64,000 nucleotides of DNA from Candidatus Rifleibacteriota bacterium (GCA_024710355.1 JANJUX010000011.1:62001-126000), one strand, 5' to 3'; numbered from the stretch's first letter, positions 18,779 to 27,091 are shown. Notes: a model not told the origin generated them from the sequence alone. Made by a program: numbers and translations.

Positions 18779-20495
18779 TGATTTCCTCCGGTTCGCTGCC
18801 AAAAGCTTCGAGAACGTTGTTCAGCCGCAACTCGGTTTCTGAGGCGTTTTCGCCGAGCAGATAGGCAATTTTCTGCACCGTTTCGAGGTTGAGTCTGATT
18901 ACTTCCTCGACCCTTTTCACCACCTGGTCACGGCGCACGTGCGGTACCCGTATGTCCTGAATCACTGCGCCAATTACCTGCCCCTTCTCGATTGAAAAAA
19001 CCGAAATGTTGAGCTGATGATCGCGGTAGGCGATATCGTGATCGACCCAGTCTTCGCCGGTGACCAGAACATTTCTGAAAACCTTGTGGAAAGGCACGAT
19101 CTTGCTGAGTTGTGCGCCTTCCATGCCGGGTGAGGCGTCGAACACCATTTCCATGTCAGAACCGAAAATGCTGGCAAAGCGGCGGTTACATTCGATGATG
19201 CGCAGACCGGCATCGGCGATTACCACTCCGGCAGGCATGGCTTTTATCAGAGCGTTGGCTTTTTTGCTGGCGAGTTTGCGCATGTATGAAACGCACATGT
19301 TTTCCATGGCTTTGCCGTCGAGCAGGGCCTCAGCGAAATCGCGGCACGAATCGTAACCGCAACTGCCGCAGTTCAGTTCATCACGCGAACCCGTTTTGCC
19401 GACGCGCTGCAGTGCTGCTCTGACGACATTTTCAGGGTGGCGTCTGATCTGCACCGGGCTGGTGCTGAATTTTGCTGAAATATCAAGGCTGCCAATCTGG
19501 TCACCGGGATGAAAAGCCTGATCGACATGGCTGAAAATGCTGTCACGTTTGATAATCGTGGCTTCACGTCTTTTCATGACCGGACCATTGACGCAACCGC
19601 CGCCGCAGGCGAGAAGCTCGACGAATATCTGTCGGCCGGCCGGCAGCTGGTCGAGTTCGCGCATTGCTGAAGTTATGGCGTCGATCCCGGAAAAACACAT
19701 GAATTCGACGTTCTGCTTCTTGAGGCGGGCTCTGATGCCGCTGATCATGCCGCCATCTATCGGGTAAAGACCGCCTTCACAGGCCGGGTGCGGGAAAAAC
19801 GTCAAGCCGTTATCAACCGGAACTTTGTAAGGATCGATGCCAGCATCAACTAGCCATTCATGCAGGTTTTCAAAGGTCAGGGCGCCGGCAATCGTTTCCT
19901 GGTAGCGTTCTGACTCAACTTTTTTGGCGATACACGGGCCGGCAAAGGCAACGCTGATGTTTTCGCCGGCTGTCGATCTGAGATAGCGTGCATGCGCCAT
20001 GAGCGGCGAAACTACCGGGGTCAGGTGCCTGACATAGTCGGGGTAATACTTGCAGATCAGGTCGACCACAGTGGGGCAGGCAGTCGAAAGAAACAACTGC
20101 TGATCGGAATGATCGATCAGCTCAGCAACCGCCTGTGAAACCATCTGGGCCCCGATGGCGGTTTCCGAGATCTGGCTGAAGCCAAGCTGGCGCAGGGCTG
20201 CGATCAGCTGCGAGATGTGCAGATTTTTGAATTCTGCCCGCCACGATGGCGCGATTGAAAGCATCACTTTTTTGCCGAGGTCGATCTGCTGCCTGACTGC
20301 CGGTACGTCGTTACGCACCTTTTTGGCGCCGACCGGGCAAACTTCGACGCAGCGCCCGCAGTGAATGCAGAGTTCATCGACGATGCCGGCGCTGTTGTCT
20401 TCGATTTTGATCGCCTTGACCGGACATTCGCGAACGCATTTGTAGCAGTCGCGGCAATCGGCCTTGCGGGTAAAAACTGGTTTAAGCTGATTCAT
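18753..20495 (-). CDS. Second HydS-like sensory [FeFe] hydrogenase-like protein with PAS domain
   Basis: CRDCYKCVRECPVKAI, CIHCGRCVEVCP, TACPTVV, FAGPCIAKKVESE, ACGGGCVNGP, LNCGSCGYDSCRDFAEA, PAS region. Confidence 0.85.
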   Translation of the reverse strand: MNQLKPVFTRKADCRDCYKCVRECPVKAIKIEDNSAGIVDELCIHCGRCVEVCPVGAKKVRNDVPAVRQQIDLGKKVMLSIAPSWRAEFKNLHISQLIAALRQLGFSQISETAIGAQMVSQAVAELIDHSDQQLFLSTACPTVVDLICKYYPDYVRHLTPVVSPLMAHARYLRSTAGENISVAFAGPCIAKKVESERYQETIAGALTFENLHEWLVDAGIDPYKVPVDNGLTFFPHPACEGGLYPIDGGMISGIRARLKKQNVEFMCFSGIDAITSAMRELDQLPAGRQIFVELLACGGGCVNGPVMKRREATIIKRDSIFSHVDQAFHPGDQIGSLDISAKFSTSPVQIRRHPENVVRAALQRVGKTGSRDELNCGSCGYDSCRDFAEALLDGKAMENMCVSYMRKLASKKANALIKAMPAGVVIADAGLRIIECNRRFASIFGSDMEMVFDASPGMEGAQLSKIVPFHKVFRNVLVTGEDWVDHDIAYRDHQLNISVFSIEKGQVIGAVIQDIRVPHVRRDQVVKRVEEVIRLNLETVQKIAYLLGENASETELRLNNVLEAFGSEPEEINGISENYE

Positions 20496-20775
20496 TTTCG
20501 TTGCCGCCTTCTTTGAAGACGTGATCGAGAACTTCGTTAACCGCCTGCGGAACCACTTTTTCGAAGGGCTGCCCGTCGATGATGATGACCGGTGCAGCTT
20601 TGCAGCGATTTGAGCAGAGACAGCCGCGGAAAGTGGTTTCTGCCGTCAGTTCGTTTTTTTCGAGGTAATCCTTGACGATTTCGACGCTGCGGTTGTTGCC
20701 GCGGGTAAAACAGGCGCTGCCCATGCACATGATAATTTCGTGACCTTTGCGTTCATCGCTGCCGGTTTTGTTCAT
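20482..20775 (-). CDS. Thioredoxin-like [2Fe-2S] ferredoxin
   Basis: IIMCMGSACFTRGNN...FRGCLCSNRCKAAPVIIIDG; AGGAGA RBS before ATG at 20775. Confidence 0.8.
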   Translation of the reverse strand: MNKTGSDERKGHEIIMCMGSACFTRGNNRSVEIVKDYLEKNELTAETTFRGCLCSNRCKAAPVIIIDGQPFEKVVPQAVNEVLDHVFKEGGNENESA

Positions 20776-20954
20776 ATATGTCTCCTGCAACCCATTTCGA
20801 ACTTGTTTTGTCGTCAGATTCTGAATTACCGATACTTAGAGGTTATTGTCGCCTGTTTTTCAGCCAGTTCCCTTCCAATCCCCGGAGGGGGGGGGAGCGG
20901 TACCCGGGCTGTTGCTCGAATAAATTCACACCGGTAAAATCTTGCCACTGCTTA

Positions 20955-20972
20955 ACGTGAAAAAATTCACAA
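20955..20972. promoter_or_regulatory. Rex-like (or CRP/FNR-like) operator 1 upstream of the H2-sensing cluster
   Basis: acGTGAAAAAATTCACaa; fits TTGTGAAWWWWTTCACAA at 16/18. Confidence 0.6.
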
Positions 20973-20986
20973 CAGCTCTGTAAATA

Positions 20987-21015
20987 ATTATATACGAAAG
21001 TGAAAAAAATCACAA
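20987..21015 (-). promoter_or_regulatory. Minus-strand promoter of the H2-sensing cluster
   Basis: Minus strand TTGTGA (21010-21015) - N17 - TATAAT (20987-20992). Confidence 0.55.
20998..21015. promoter_or_regulatory. Rex-like (or CRP/FNR-like) operator 2, overlapping the -35
   Basis: aaGTGAAAAAAATCACaa; GTGA-N6-TCAC. Confidence 0.5.
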
Positions 21016-21095
21016 CCATTATCGGATGATAATTTTTATGCAGCGAAAATCACGCATGTGGTAGAATCAAACGAAGATCAGACGGAGGAACCGCA

Positions 21096-21749
21096 GTGAA
21101 AAACCGAATAGCCAAAATACTGGGCAGTTTTATTTTGCCGGGTGTTTTTCTGGCTCTGATGACTGTCTCTGCATCGCTTCAGGCGGTACAGTGTCAGGTC
21201 GGCTCATTTCTGGTCAATGTCGACGTTCGTAATTCGATTTACCTTATGGTTCCGCACGCTCTGGTAAAGTGCAGTCTTTCGGGCGAAAAAATCAGAATTT
21301 CAGCCAGCGCGCCCGGTTATGTGCCGCAGGTTAAAGAAATTCGCATGCTGCCGGGCACCAGTTCATATTTTGCCACCGTTCGCCTTGCCGACCGCGAAAA
21401 ACGCATCGATATTCTCGATTACAGTTATAAACCCATTGTTTCTGCCTATGTCGACCGCTTTCAGGGCGGCACGCCCTCGCATCTTTATGCCATTAACCTT
21501 ATGTTACCGGTCAAAACCTGGCCGCACCCGAATGCCGGCAATGTCAAGGTCAACCAGCCCGGCTACGGCTGGCCAATCCAGCTTTCGTGCGATATCAGTC
21601 TGCTTGAAGATTTTTATCGAGTGCGCATGCTGATTGATCGTGCGGTTCTCGATGACCCGAAAGATCACCTGCTGGTCTACGTCAATACTGCCGAAGATTC
21701 AGCCTTGAAGCAGCGTTTCAACGAGCTGCACCGCGACAACGACCTGTGA
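21096..21749 (+). CDS. Secreted protein of unknown function, paralog of 34613-35536
   Basis: Signal peptide; ISASAPGYVPQVKEIRMLPG.SSYFATV and YGWPIQLSCDISLLEDFYRVRMLIDRAVL. Confidence 0.65.
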   Translation: MKNRIAKILGSFILPGVFLALMTVSASLQAVQCQVGSFLVNVDVRNSIYLMVPHALVKCSLSGEKIRISASAPGYVPQVKEIRMLPGTSSYFATVRLADREKRIDILDYSYKPIVSAYVDRFQGGTPSHLYAINLMLPVKTWPHPNAGNVKVNQPGYGWPIQLSCDISLLEDFYRVRMLIDRAVLDDPKDHLLVYVNTAEDSALKQRFNELHRDNDL

Positions 21750-21751
21750 AC

Positions 21752-22582
21752 CTAATTTTGTGATCGTGAATAGGTCTGGCATCTTTTCGTCCAGCCGGCA
21801 AGCCAGCGTTTTTCATTGCGCTCTGGCGGGCTGTTGGTAACCCGCCGGGTTAAAACCCTTATTGCTGACTGTGAGAATTCCTGCAGGGGCGCGCCGTCAC
21901 CCATTCCCCGCAGAACCTGCAGCAGTCCCCAGCCATGCCCTCTGTATCTTTCGGCGGGCGAGGTTCCTTCGCCCTTGAAATTTACATAGTCCATCAGAGC
22001 ATAGAAGCCGTCTGGCTCGCCGGCGACCCGGTAGAAATTTTTAATTATCAGTGTGCGATCGTTGCCAGAGCTGTGAGAAAGCATTTGTGGCAGCGCTTTT
22101 TCAAGCCTGATGGCGGCAAAGCGCACCTGGTGATTTATCGTTTGAGCGAGAAAGCGGCGCAACTCGGTCATCAGCGGCCCTGAAAAGGCACGCATGAACG
22201 TCTGGCGATCAGGCCACGGGCAGCCGTTGGCCCTGACGAGAAAACCCGGTAGCCTGGTTCCCTGCAGTCGCATAAAATTCAGCAGCTCCGGGAAAGTTTC
22301 GACAAACGGGCCGGTTTTTCCGGTCGGATACCATATAAAATGCCCGATCCCAAGAGACGCGAACTCTTCACCCTCGTTCCAGGCGGTTAAACCCTCTATT
22401 TTTCCGCCAGATTCGTTCTGCCAGATCAATCTGCCGATTCTCGCCGCCTGCTGGTCTGAAAGCCGAATTGTCTGCCGATCGTAGCCCGCGCTGTAATGGC
22501 TGGTAACTGCCGCATGCAGACAGGTAACAGGCCACAGCAACATAATCAGAGCATAAGTTGTTAATTTGTGAATTTTTTTCAT
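21752..22582 (-). CDS. Secreted lysozyme-like candidate hydrolase
   Basis: Signal peptide; IGRLIWQNESGGKIEGLTAWNEGEEFASLGIGHFIWYPTG. Confidence 0.5.
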   Translation of the reverse strand: MKKIHKLTTYALIMLLWPVTCLHAAVTSHYSAGYDRQTIRLSDQQAARIGRLIWQNESGGKIEGLTAWNEGEEFASLGIGHFIWYPTGKTGPFVETFPELLNFMRLQGTRLPGFLVRANGCPWPDRQTFMRAFSGPLMTELRRFLAQTINHQVRFAAIRLEKALPQMLSHSSGNDRTLIIKNFYRVAGEPDGFYALMDYVNFKGEGTSPAERYRGHGWGLLQVLRGMGDGAPLQEFSQSAIRVLTRRVTNSPPERNEKRWLAGWTKRCQTYSRSQN

Positions 22583-22725
22583 GATTGGCTCAGCTTAACT
22601 GCAAATACTGCAGATACGCAACCAGATGCTTTAGCGATGGCCTGTCTGATTTGTTTATGTTATATTGCAATCAGCCCTCCTCAGAAATAGCGGGCAAAAT
22701 ACAGAGATTCAAGACCTTTTTGTTG

Positions 22726-22757
22726 AAACGGCTTCGTTGCGAGGCCGTTTTTCCTTT
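22726..22757 (+). terminator. Rho-independent terminator
   Basis: AAACGGC-ttcgttgcgag-GCCGTTTTTCCTTTT. Confidence 0.65.
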
Positions 22758-22884
22758 TATCCCGGCTTTGCTTGCCTGCACAGCCTGCAAAGCCGTCAGG
22801 CGTCGCACAGGGCAATCCTGTGCAATTGCATGGGCGTTGCCGGCCGAACGTCTGAAAATGCAGAAATTGTGTTATAATCAATTT

Positions 22885-23238
22885 ATGAAACGCATTCTGC
22901 TGGTAATTTTTTTAATTCTCGGCCTTTGTCAGGGGTTCTGGCACGCTGATGGCGAGCTGTATCTCTGCCGCCTTGGCGTGGGCGAAATCTCTATTGGCGA
23001 GGCTTCGCACGCAGGTGCGACTCTCGGCGCCCCCAGAACCAGCAGAGATGTTTCGGTTTTTCTCACGGGTAACCGGCAGCAATTTAATTTTATTGCCAGC
23101 CAGGAAATCGACCCGCTGCCTGCCCCCTCGATAGCCTGGTATGCTTCGGCTCCAGGCCAGAATCGTCGAGCTGACCAGGCGCGTCATCCCGATGAATGGG
23201 GTCTGACGGTTTTACGCCTGCCGCGCAGCGACGGCTGA
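22885..23238 (+). CDS. Small secreted protein of unknown function
   Basis: MKRILLVIFLILGLCQGFWHADGELYLC; TATAAT ends 6 nt before the ATG. Confidence 0.5.
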   Translation: MKRILLVIFLILGLCQGFWHADGELYLCRLGVGEISIGEASHAGATLGAPRTSRDVSVFLTGNRQQFNFIASQEIDPLPAPSIAWYASAPGQNRRADQARHPDEWGLTVLRLPRSDG

Positions 23239-23331
23239 TTTTCCTTTCCGGTCACAGTCATAACTTTTCCCACTTTCACCGACTGCCCTTCTTCTGGGCG
23301 GTTACGACTGTAATCTTAAAGGAAAACATCT

Positions 23332-23466
23332 ATGGATAACCATAAAAACGATATCAATCAATTCGATAATAGCGAATCTCCGGCCGATCTCTTCAAAAAG
23401 ATCATTATTACTACCCTGATAACCTGTCTGGTCGGCTGGCTGGTCATGTATTTCGGCCTGATTTAA
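23332..23466 (+). CDS. 44-aa single-TM small membrane protein
   Basis: MDNHKNDINQFDNSESPADLFKKIIITTLITCLVGWLVMYFGLI*; AAAGGAAAA RBS; below ORF-track size cutoff. Confidence 0.6.
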   Translation: MDNHKNDINQFDNSESPADLFKKIIITTLITCLVGWLVMYFGLI

Positions 23467-23484
23467 ATCTCAGCGCCACACTAC

Positions 23485-23516
23485 GGCAGGTGGGCGGCTT
23501 TTAACGCCCACCTGCC
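23485..23516. repeat. Perfect 12-bp inverted repeat between the small ORF and the exchanger gene
   Basis: GGCAGGTGGGCG-gcttttaa-CGCCCACCTGCC, no T-tract. Confidence 0.75.
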
Positions 23517-23548
23517 ATTTCACGGTATTATTCAAAAAGGGAAACAGC

Positions 23549-24514
23549 ATGCTTTTCAAACTCGAACTCGGATATTTTGAAATTGCCGCCATGATCGGGG
23601 CCGGGCTTTATCTTCTCACCATAGCCGCAGACTGGCTGGTAAGCGGCGCCTCGAATCTGGCCAGGCGCCTGGGGGTTTCATCTCTGGTAATCGGTCTCAC
23701 AGTTGTAGCTTTCGGTACCTCGATGCCAGAATTCGTCGTCAGCGTTGACGCCAGTTTAAACAATAACCCCGGCATCGCAGTCGGTAATGTGGTTGGCTCT
23801 AATATTTTCAATATTGCTCTTATACTTGGTATTGCTGCGCTGATTCAGCCGATTTCGTGCAGCCGGTCGGTTATCAGACGTGATGTGCCGGTCATGATCG
23901 GCGTGGCCGGCCTGATGTGGTATATGTCGCTCGACCGCATGATTTCGCGCCCAGAAGCGGCTCTCCTGTTTTCTCTGCTGATTGTTTACACAGTTTACAG
24001 CTATTACAAGGCGAGAACCGAACCCTCTACAGACGAAGCCAGCGAAGGCGACGAGCCGACCACTCTTTTTGCAGAAATCAGACTGATTTTTTTCGGTCTT
24101 GTGGCAATGATTGCCGGCTCAAAACTGCTGTTGCACGGTTCGGTGGCCATAGCCAAGGTTGCCGGCATCTCTGACGAAGTGATCGGTCTGACCCTTATTG
24201 CCGCCGGAACTTCGCTGCCCGAGCTGGCGACCTCGGTAGTGGCAGCCATGCGCGGCAAATCAGATATTGCCATTGGCAATGTCGTCGGTTCGAATATCTT
24301 TAATATTCTTGGCATTCTTGGCCTTGCAGGCATGGTGCTGCCGCTTCAGGTTTCTGAACATATGGGTAATATCGACTGCCCGGTGATGTTCATTGTCTCT
24401 CTCGGCTGTCTGCCGATCATGCGCACCGGTCTGAAAATTACCAGAATCGAGGGAATAATCCTTCTGGCTTCCTATGCAGTTTATACCTGGGTGCTTTTTC
24501 AGACCCCGGTCTGA
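23549..24514 (+). CDS. Calcium/sodium antiporter (CaxA/YrbG family)
   Basis: Two alpha repeats: GLTVVAFGTSMPEFVVS...NVVGSNIFNI and GLTLIAAGTSLPELATS...NVVGSNIFNI. Confidence 0.9.
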   Translation: MLFKLELGYFEIAAMIGAGLYLLTIAADWLVSGASNLARRLGVSSLVIGLTVVAFGTSMPEFVVSVDASLNNNPGIAVGNVVGSNIFNIALILGIAALIQPISCSRSVIRRDVPVMIGVAGLMWYMSLDRMISRPEAALLFSLLIVYTVYSYYKARTEPSTDEASEGDEPTTLFAEIRLIFFGLVAMIAGSKLLLHGSVAIAKVAGISDEVIGLTLIAAGTSLPELATSVVAAMRGKSDIAIGNVVGSNIFNILGILGLAGMVLPLQVSEHMGNIDCPVMFIVSLGCLPIMRTGLKITRIEGIILLASYAVYTWVLFQTPV

Positions 24515-24543
24515 ATGGTTCTTGCGGTTTTTCAGCTGCGAAG

Positions 24544-25272
24544 TCAGAATTGCCCGACAACGGCAATGACCGGGCCATTGTAAGCGTTTTTTACCGTATT
24601 GCCTGTTTCTGAATCAGCCGATTTTTCCGGCTGGTTCAGAACAGCTTGTTTTTCCTGCCTGTTTCCCATTCTGCCTTTTCCGCCACCTTCACCGCTTTTC
24701 CAGCCGAATCCGAGATACCAGTTTTCGTCGGCAGATTCACTGGGCTGATTCAGGCGGTACCCTATGAAATACCTTTCCTGGCTTTCACGTTCTGGTCTCT
24801 GGCCTATGGAATCTGGCTTTTCATTTCTCTCGTTTTCTGCCGCTCTTTGCTCCGGCCGGTTCATCTGGTCTTCAGAACCTTTCATGATCGGAAAAAACAG
24901 CCTGCCATCTGGGTTATCCAGCCTTTCGTCAAGTCTGTGCAGATACTTATCCTTGTTTTCCATGATTGACCGCACGTAGGGAATTCGCTCAACAAGCTGC
25001 ATCGGGCGTGGCATTCCGCCCTTGTCGTCTCTTGCCGTATCAGGTTTTTCTGCTGTCTGCAGCCCTGCATCATGGTTTAAAGCCTTGCTCCAGGCCGGTG
25101 GCGAAACCGGGTAAAAAGTAAACGGCGAACCGCTTATCCAGATGTTGTTGACTGGCCGCGCCGGCAATCTCTGCCAGGGAAGCTGACCGTTTGCGAATGC
25201 GAGACCGGCGCAGAACACTTTTAAAGTAACAATCCCAACCAGAGCAGTGAGTCTTCGGCTGTTTTTTTTCAT
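24544..25272 (-). CDS. Secreted hypothetical protein
   Basis: Signal peptide MKKNSRRLTALVGIVTLKVFCAGLAFA; low-complexity tail. Confidence 0.5.
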   Translation of the reverse strand: MKKNSRRLTALVGIVTLKVFCAGLAFANGQLPWQRLPARPVNNIWISGSPFTFYPVSPPAWSKALNHDAGLQTAEKPDTARDDKGGMPRPMQLVERIPYVRSIMENKDKYLHRLDERLDNPDGRLFFPIMKGSEDQMNRPEQRAAENERNEKPDSIGQRPERESQERYFIGYRLNQPSESADENWYLGFGWKSGEGGGKGRMGNRQEKQAVLNQPEKSADSETGNTVKNAYNGPVIAVVGQF

Positions 25273-25360
25273 AGGCTCTTTTTTCGTGCAGATAAAACTG
25301 GTGCTGAATAATTAACGGAAGATCAGCCTGAAAAGTTTAAGCCGGAAAAATTAAGAAATG

Positions 25361-26080
25361 TTAATTCTGAGCTTCGGCGTGCTTTATCAGTTCTGAAACC
25401 GTTTTAAACGCGAAACCTTCCTTTTTCAGCCTGTGGATGACCAGTTCCAGGGATTTTCTTGATTCTTCGCGGCTCGCATACATAACGTGCAGCAGAATTA
25501 TCGACCCGGGGCGCACCTGCTGCATGATGTGATCGGAAATTGCTTCGGCCGAAACTGCTGTCTCAGCAAAAGTTTCCGGTTCAATATCCCACATGATTGT
25601 GGTTTTACCGGCTTTCTGAAGATACCAGGGCAGAATCAGCAGTTTCTTGCCATAGGGCGGGCGAAAATGTATCTGCCCGCTGTAGCCGGCATTTCTAATG
25701 GCAGCATCGGTTTTTTCAATTTCGTCTTTTACGGTTGCAGGCAGCTTGAAAACCATGCGTGCATGCGAATATGAATGATTGCCGAGTTCGTGCCCGGCGG
25801 ACGCAATACGACTGGCTTCTGCCGGATTTTTTTCAACTTCACTGCCGGTTACGAAAAAAGTGGCTTTTACAGCATGTTTTGCGAGAGTTGTCAGAACGGT
25901 GTCGGTGTATTCGCGCGTTGGGCCGTCGTCGAAGGTGAGGGCAACAACTTTATCAGAGCAGGCAACCCGCGCCACCAGATTCCCGACCAGTTGAAAATCG
26001 CGCATTTTCGACAATTGCCAGAGGCCTGACAACAAAACCGTGATGGCAGTTACAGCTGCTATAAGGTGTTTTTTGCGCAT
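25361..26080 (-). CDS. Polysaccharide deacetylase (CE4/NodB family)
   Basis: VALTFDDGPTREYTDTVLTTL, HELGNHSYSH, FRPPYGK, IILLHV; start at MRKKH. Confidence 0.85.
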   Translation of the reverse strand: MRKKHLIAAVTAITVLLSGLWQLSKMRDFQLVGNLVARVACSDKVVALTFDDGPTREYTDTVLTTLAKHAVKATFFVTGSEVEKNPAEASRIASAGHELGNHSYSHARMVFKLPATVKDEIEKTDAAIRNAGYSGQIHFRPPYGKKLLILPWYLQKAGKTTIMWDIEPETFAETAVSAEAISDHIMQQVRPGSIILLHVMYASREESRKSLELVIHRLKKEGFAFKTVSELIKHAEAQN

Positions 26081-26093
26081 GGTTTCTTTTGGC

Positions 26094-26825
26094 TCAAAGC
26101 AGCGTTGCTGCCAGAATTTGTTTGAGTTCAACCGCCGGGTCGAGAATAGTGTCGGGGGAAAGCGCAGCAGTGTCGCTGCTGATTTCGCCCATGCGTTTGA
26201 GACAGCTGAGCATGGTGCTTTGACTGAGCTTTTTTCTGAAAGACTCGGTCTGCTCAGGAATCGCCAGACCCAGCGCCGACGGGGTTTCGACGACGCGCTT
26301 TTCCATCAGCATATCGATAATTTCTTTCTGCGCCGGCAATGCTATTTTGCCCTGTTTTGCGGCGAAGAAAAATCGCAGAGAGGCGTCAGCGAGCTCTGAA
26401 GCGTCGATGCCTTCGGGCATTTCAGCCGCATGCAGACTTTGGGTCAGACTTGTGTGTAATAGCGTCAACAGCAGCGGCCCGTTGTAAAAAGCTCTCAGAA
26501 CTGTAAAGCCTTTTAGCGGCGAAACCGCGCCTGACTCGATCTGCCGGGCGAATTCGCCGGTCATGGTCACAAGCTGCTTACTGGTTTCGTCAGTGATAAA
26601 AAAACGCTCAGACAGGCTTTCGCCCTGCCAGCGCAGACATTCGGCCATGCCCCATCTGAAAGTCTGCAGCCCGCGAACCGCGACAAAAACGGTTCCGACA
26701 ATCACGGCCAGCAGCAGAATCAGCCCGATTTTTATAAAACCGGCGTGGTTGAGCGCTTTTTTTTCAGACATTTTTTTTGCCTCGCAGGCGAAAATAATAG
26801 CAACAGGCAGGTTCGAGTTTAACAT
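26094..26825 (-). CDS. Membrane-anchored hypothetical protein
   Basis: One N-terminal TM (FIKIGLILLLAVIVGTVFVAV). Confidence 0.5.
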   Translation of the reverse strand: MLNSNLPVAIIFACEAKKMSEKKALNHAGFIKIGLILLLAVIVGTVFVAVRGLQTFRWGMAECLRWQGESLSERFFITDETSKQLVTMTGEFARQIESGAVSPLKGFTVLRAFYNGPLLLTLLHTSLTQSLHAAEMPEGIDASELADASLRFFFAAKQGKIALPAQKEIIDMLMEKRVVETPSALGLAIPEQTESFRKKLSQSTMLSCLKRMGEISSDTAALSPDTILDPAVELKQILAATLL

Positions 26826-26914
26826 ACCTGCTCTGACATGAAAAAGTATTCACAGATATTGCCAGGGCAATCGCATTAACCCACTGGATTCGAGTTCTAA
26901 GGCCGAAATAACTC

Positions 26915-26932
26915 ATGTGAATTTTTTCACTC
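26915..26932. promoter_or_regulatory. Rex-like (or CRP/FNR-like) operator upstream of the SpoIIE receptor pair
   Basis: atGTGAATTTTTTCACtc; perfect GTGAA-N4-TTCAC core. Confidence 0.5.
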
Positions 26933-27091
26933 TAATCGTTTGTGTCCGGAAGGAGTAAAGATGGGCATCTTGTCTGGATAAGGGACGCTGGCATTTAAGT
27001 GTGATTATTCGCAGAAATTCAGCATTGCAGAAATTTTCTGTCGGCCGAAAATTGTTTTGAGATTGTCGGGAGCTTTGTTTATACTCAAGGC

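Noticed and set aside
20740-20937. 65-aa plus-strand ORF
   Set aside because: Lies in the leader of the minus-strand H2-sensing operon; low-quality sequence features
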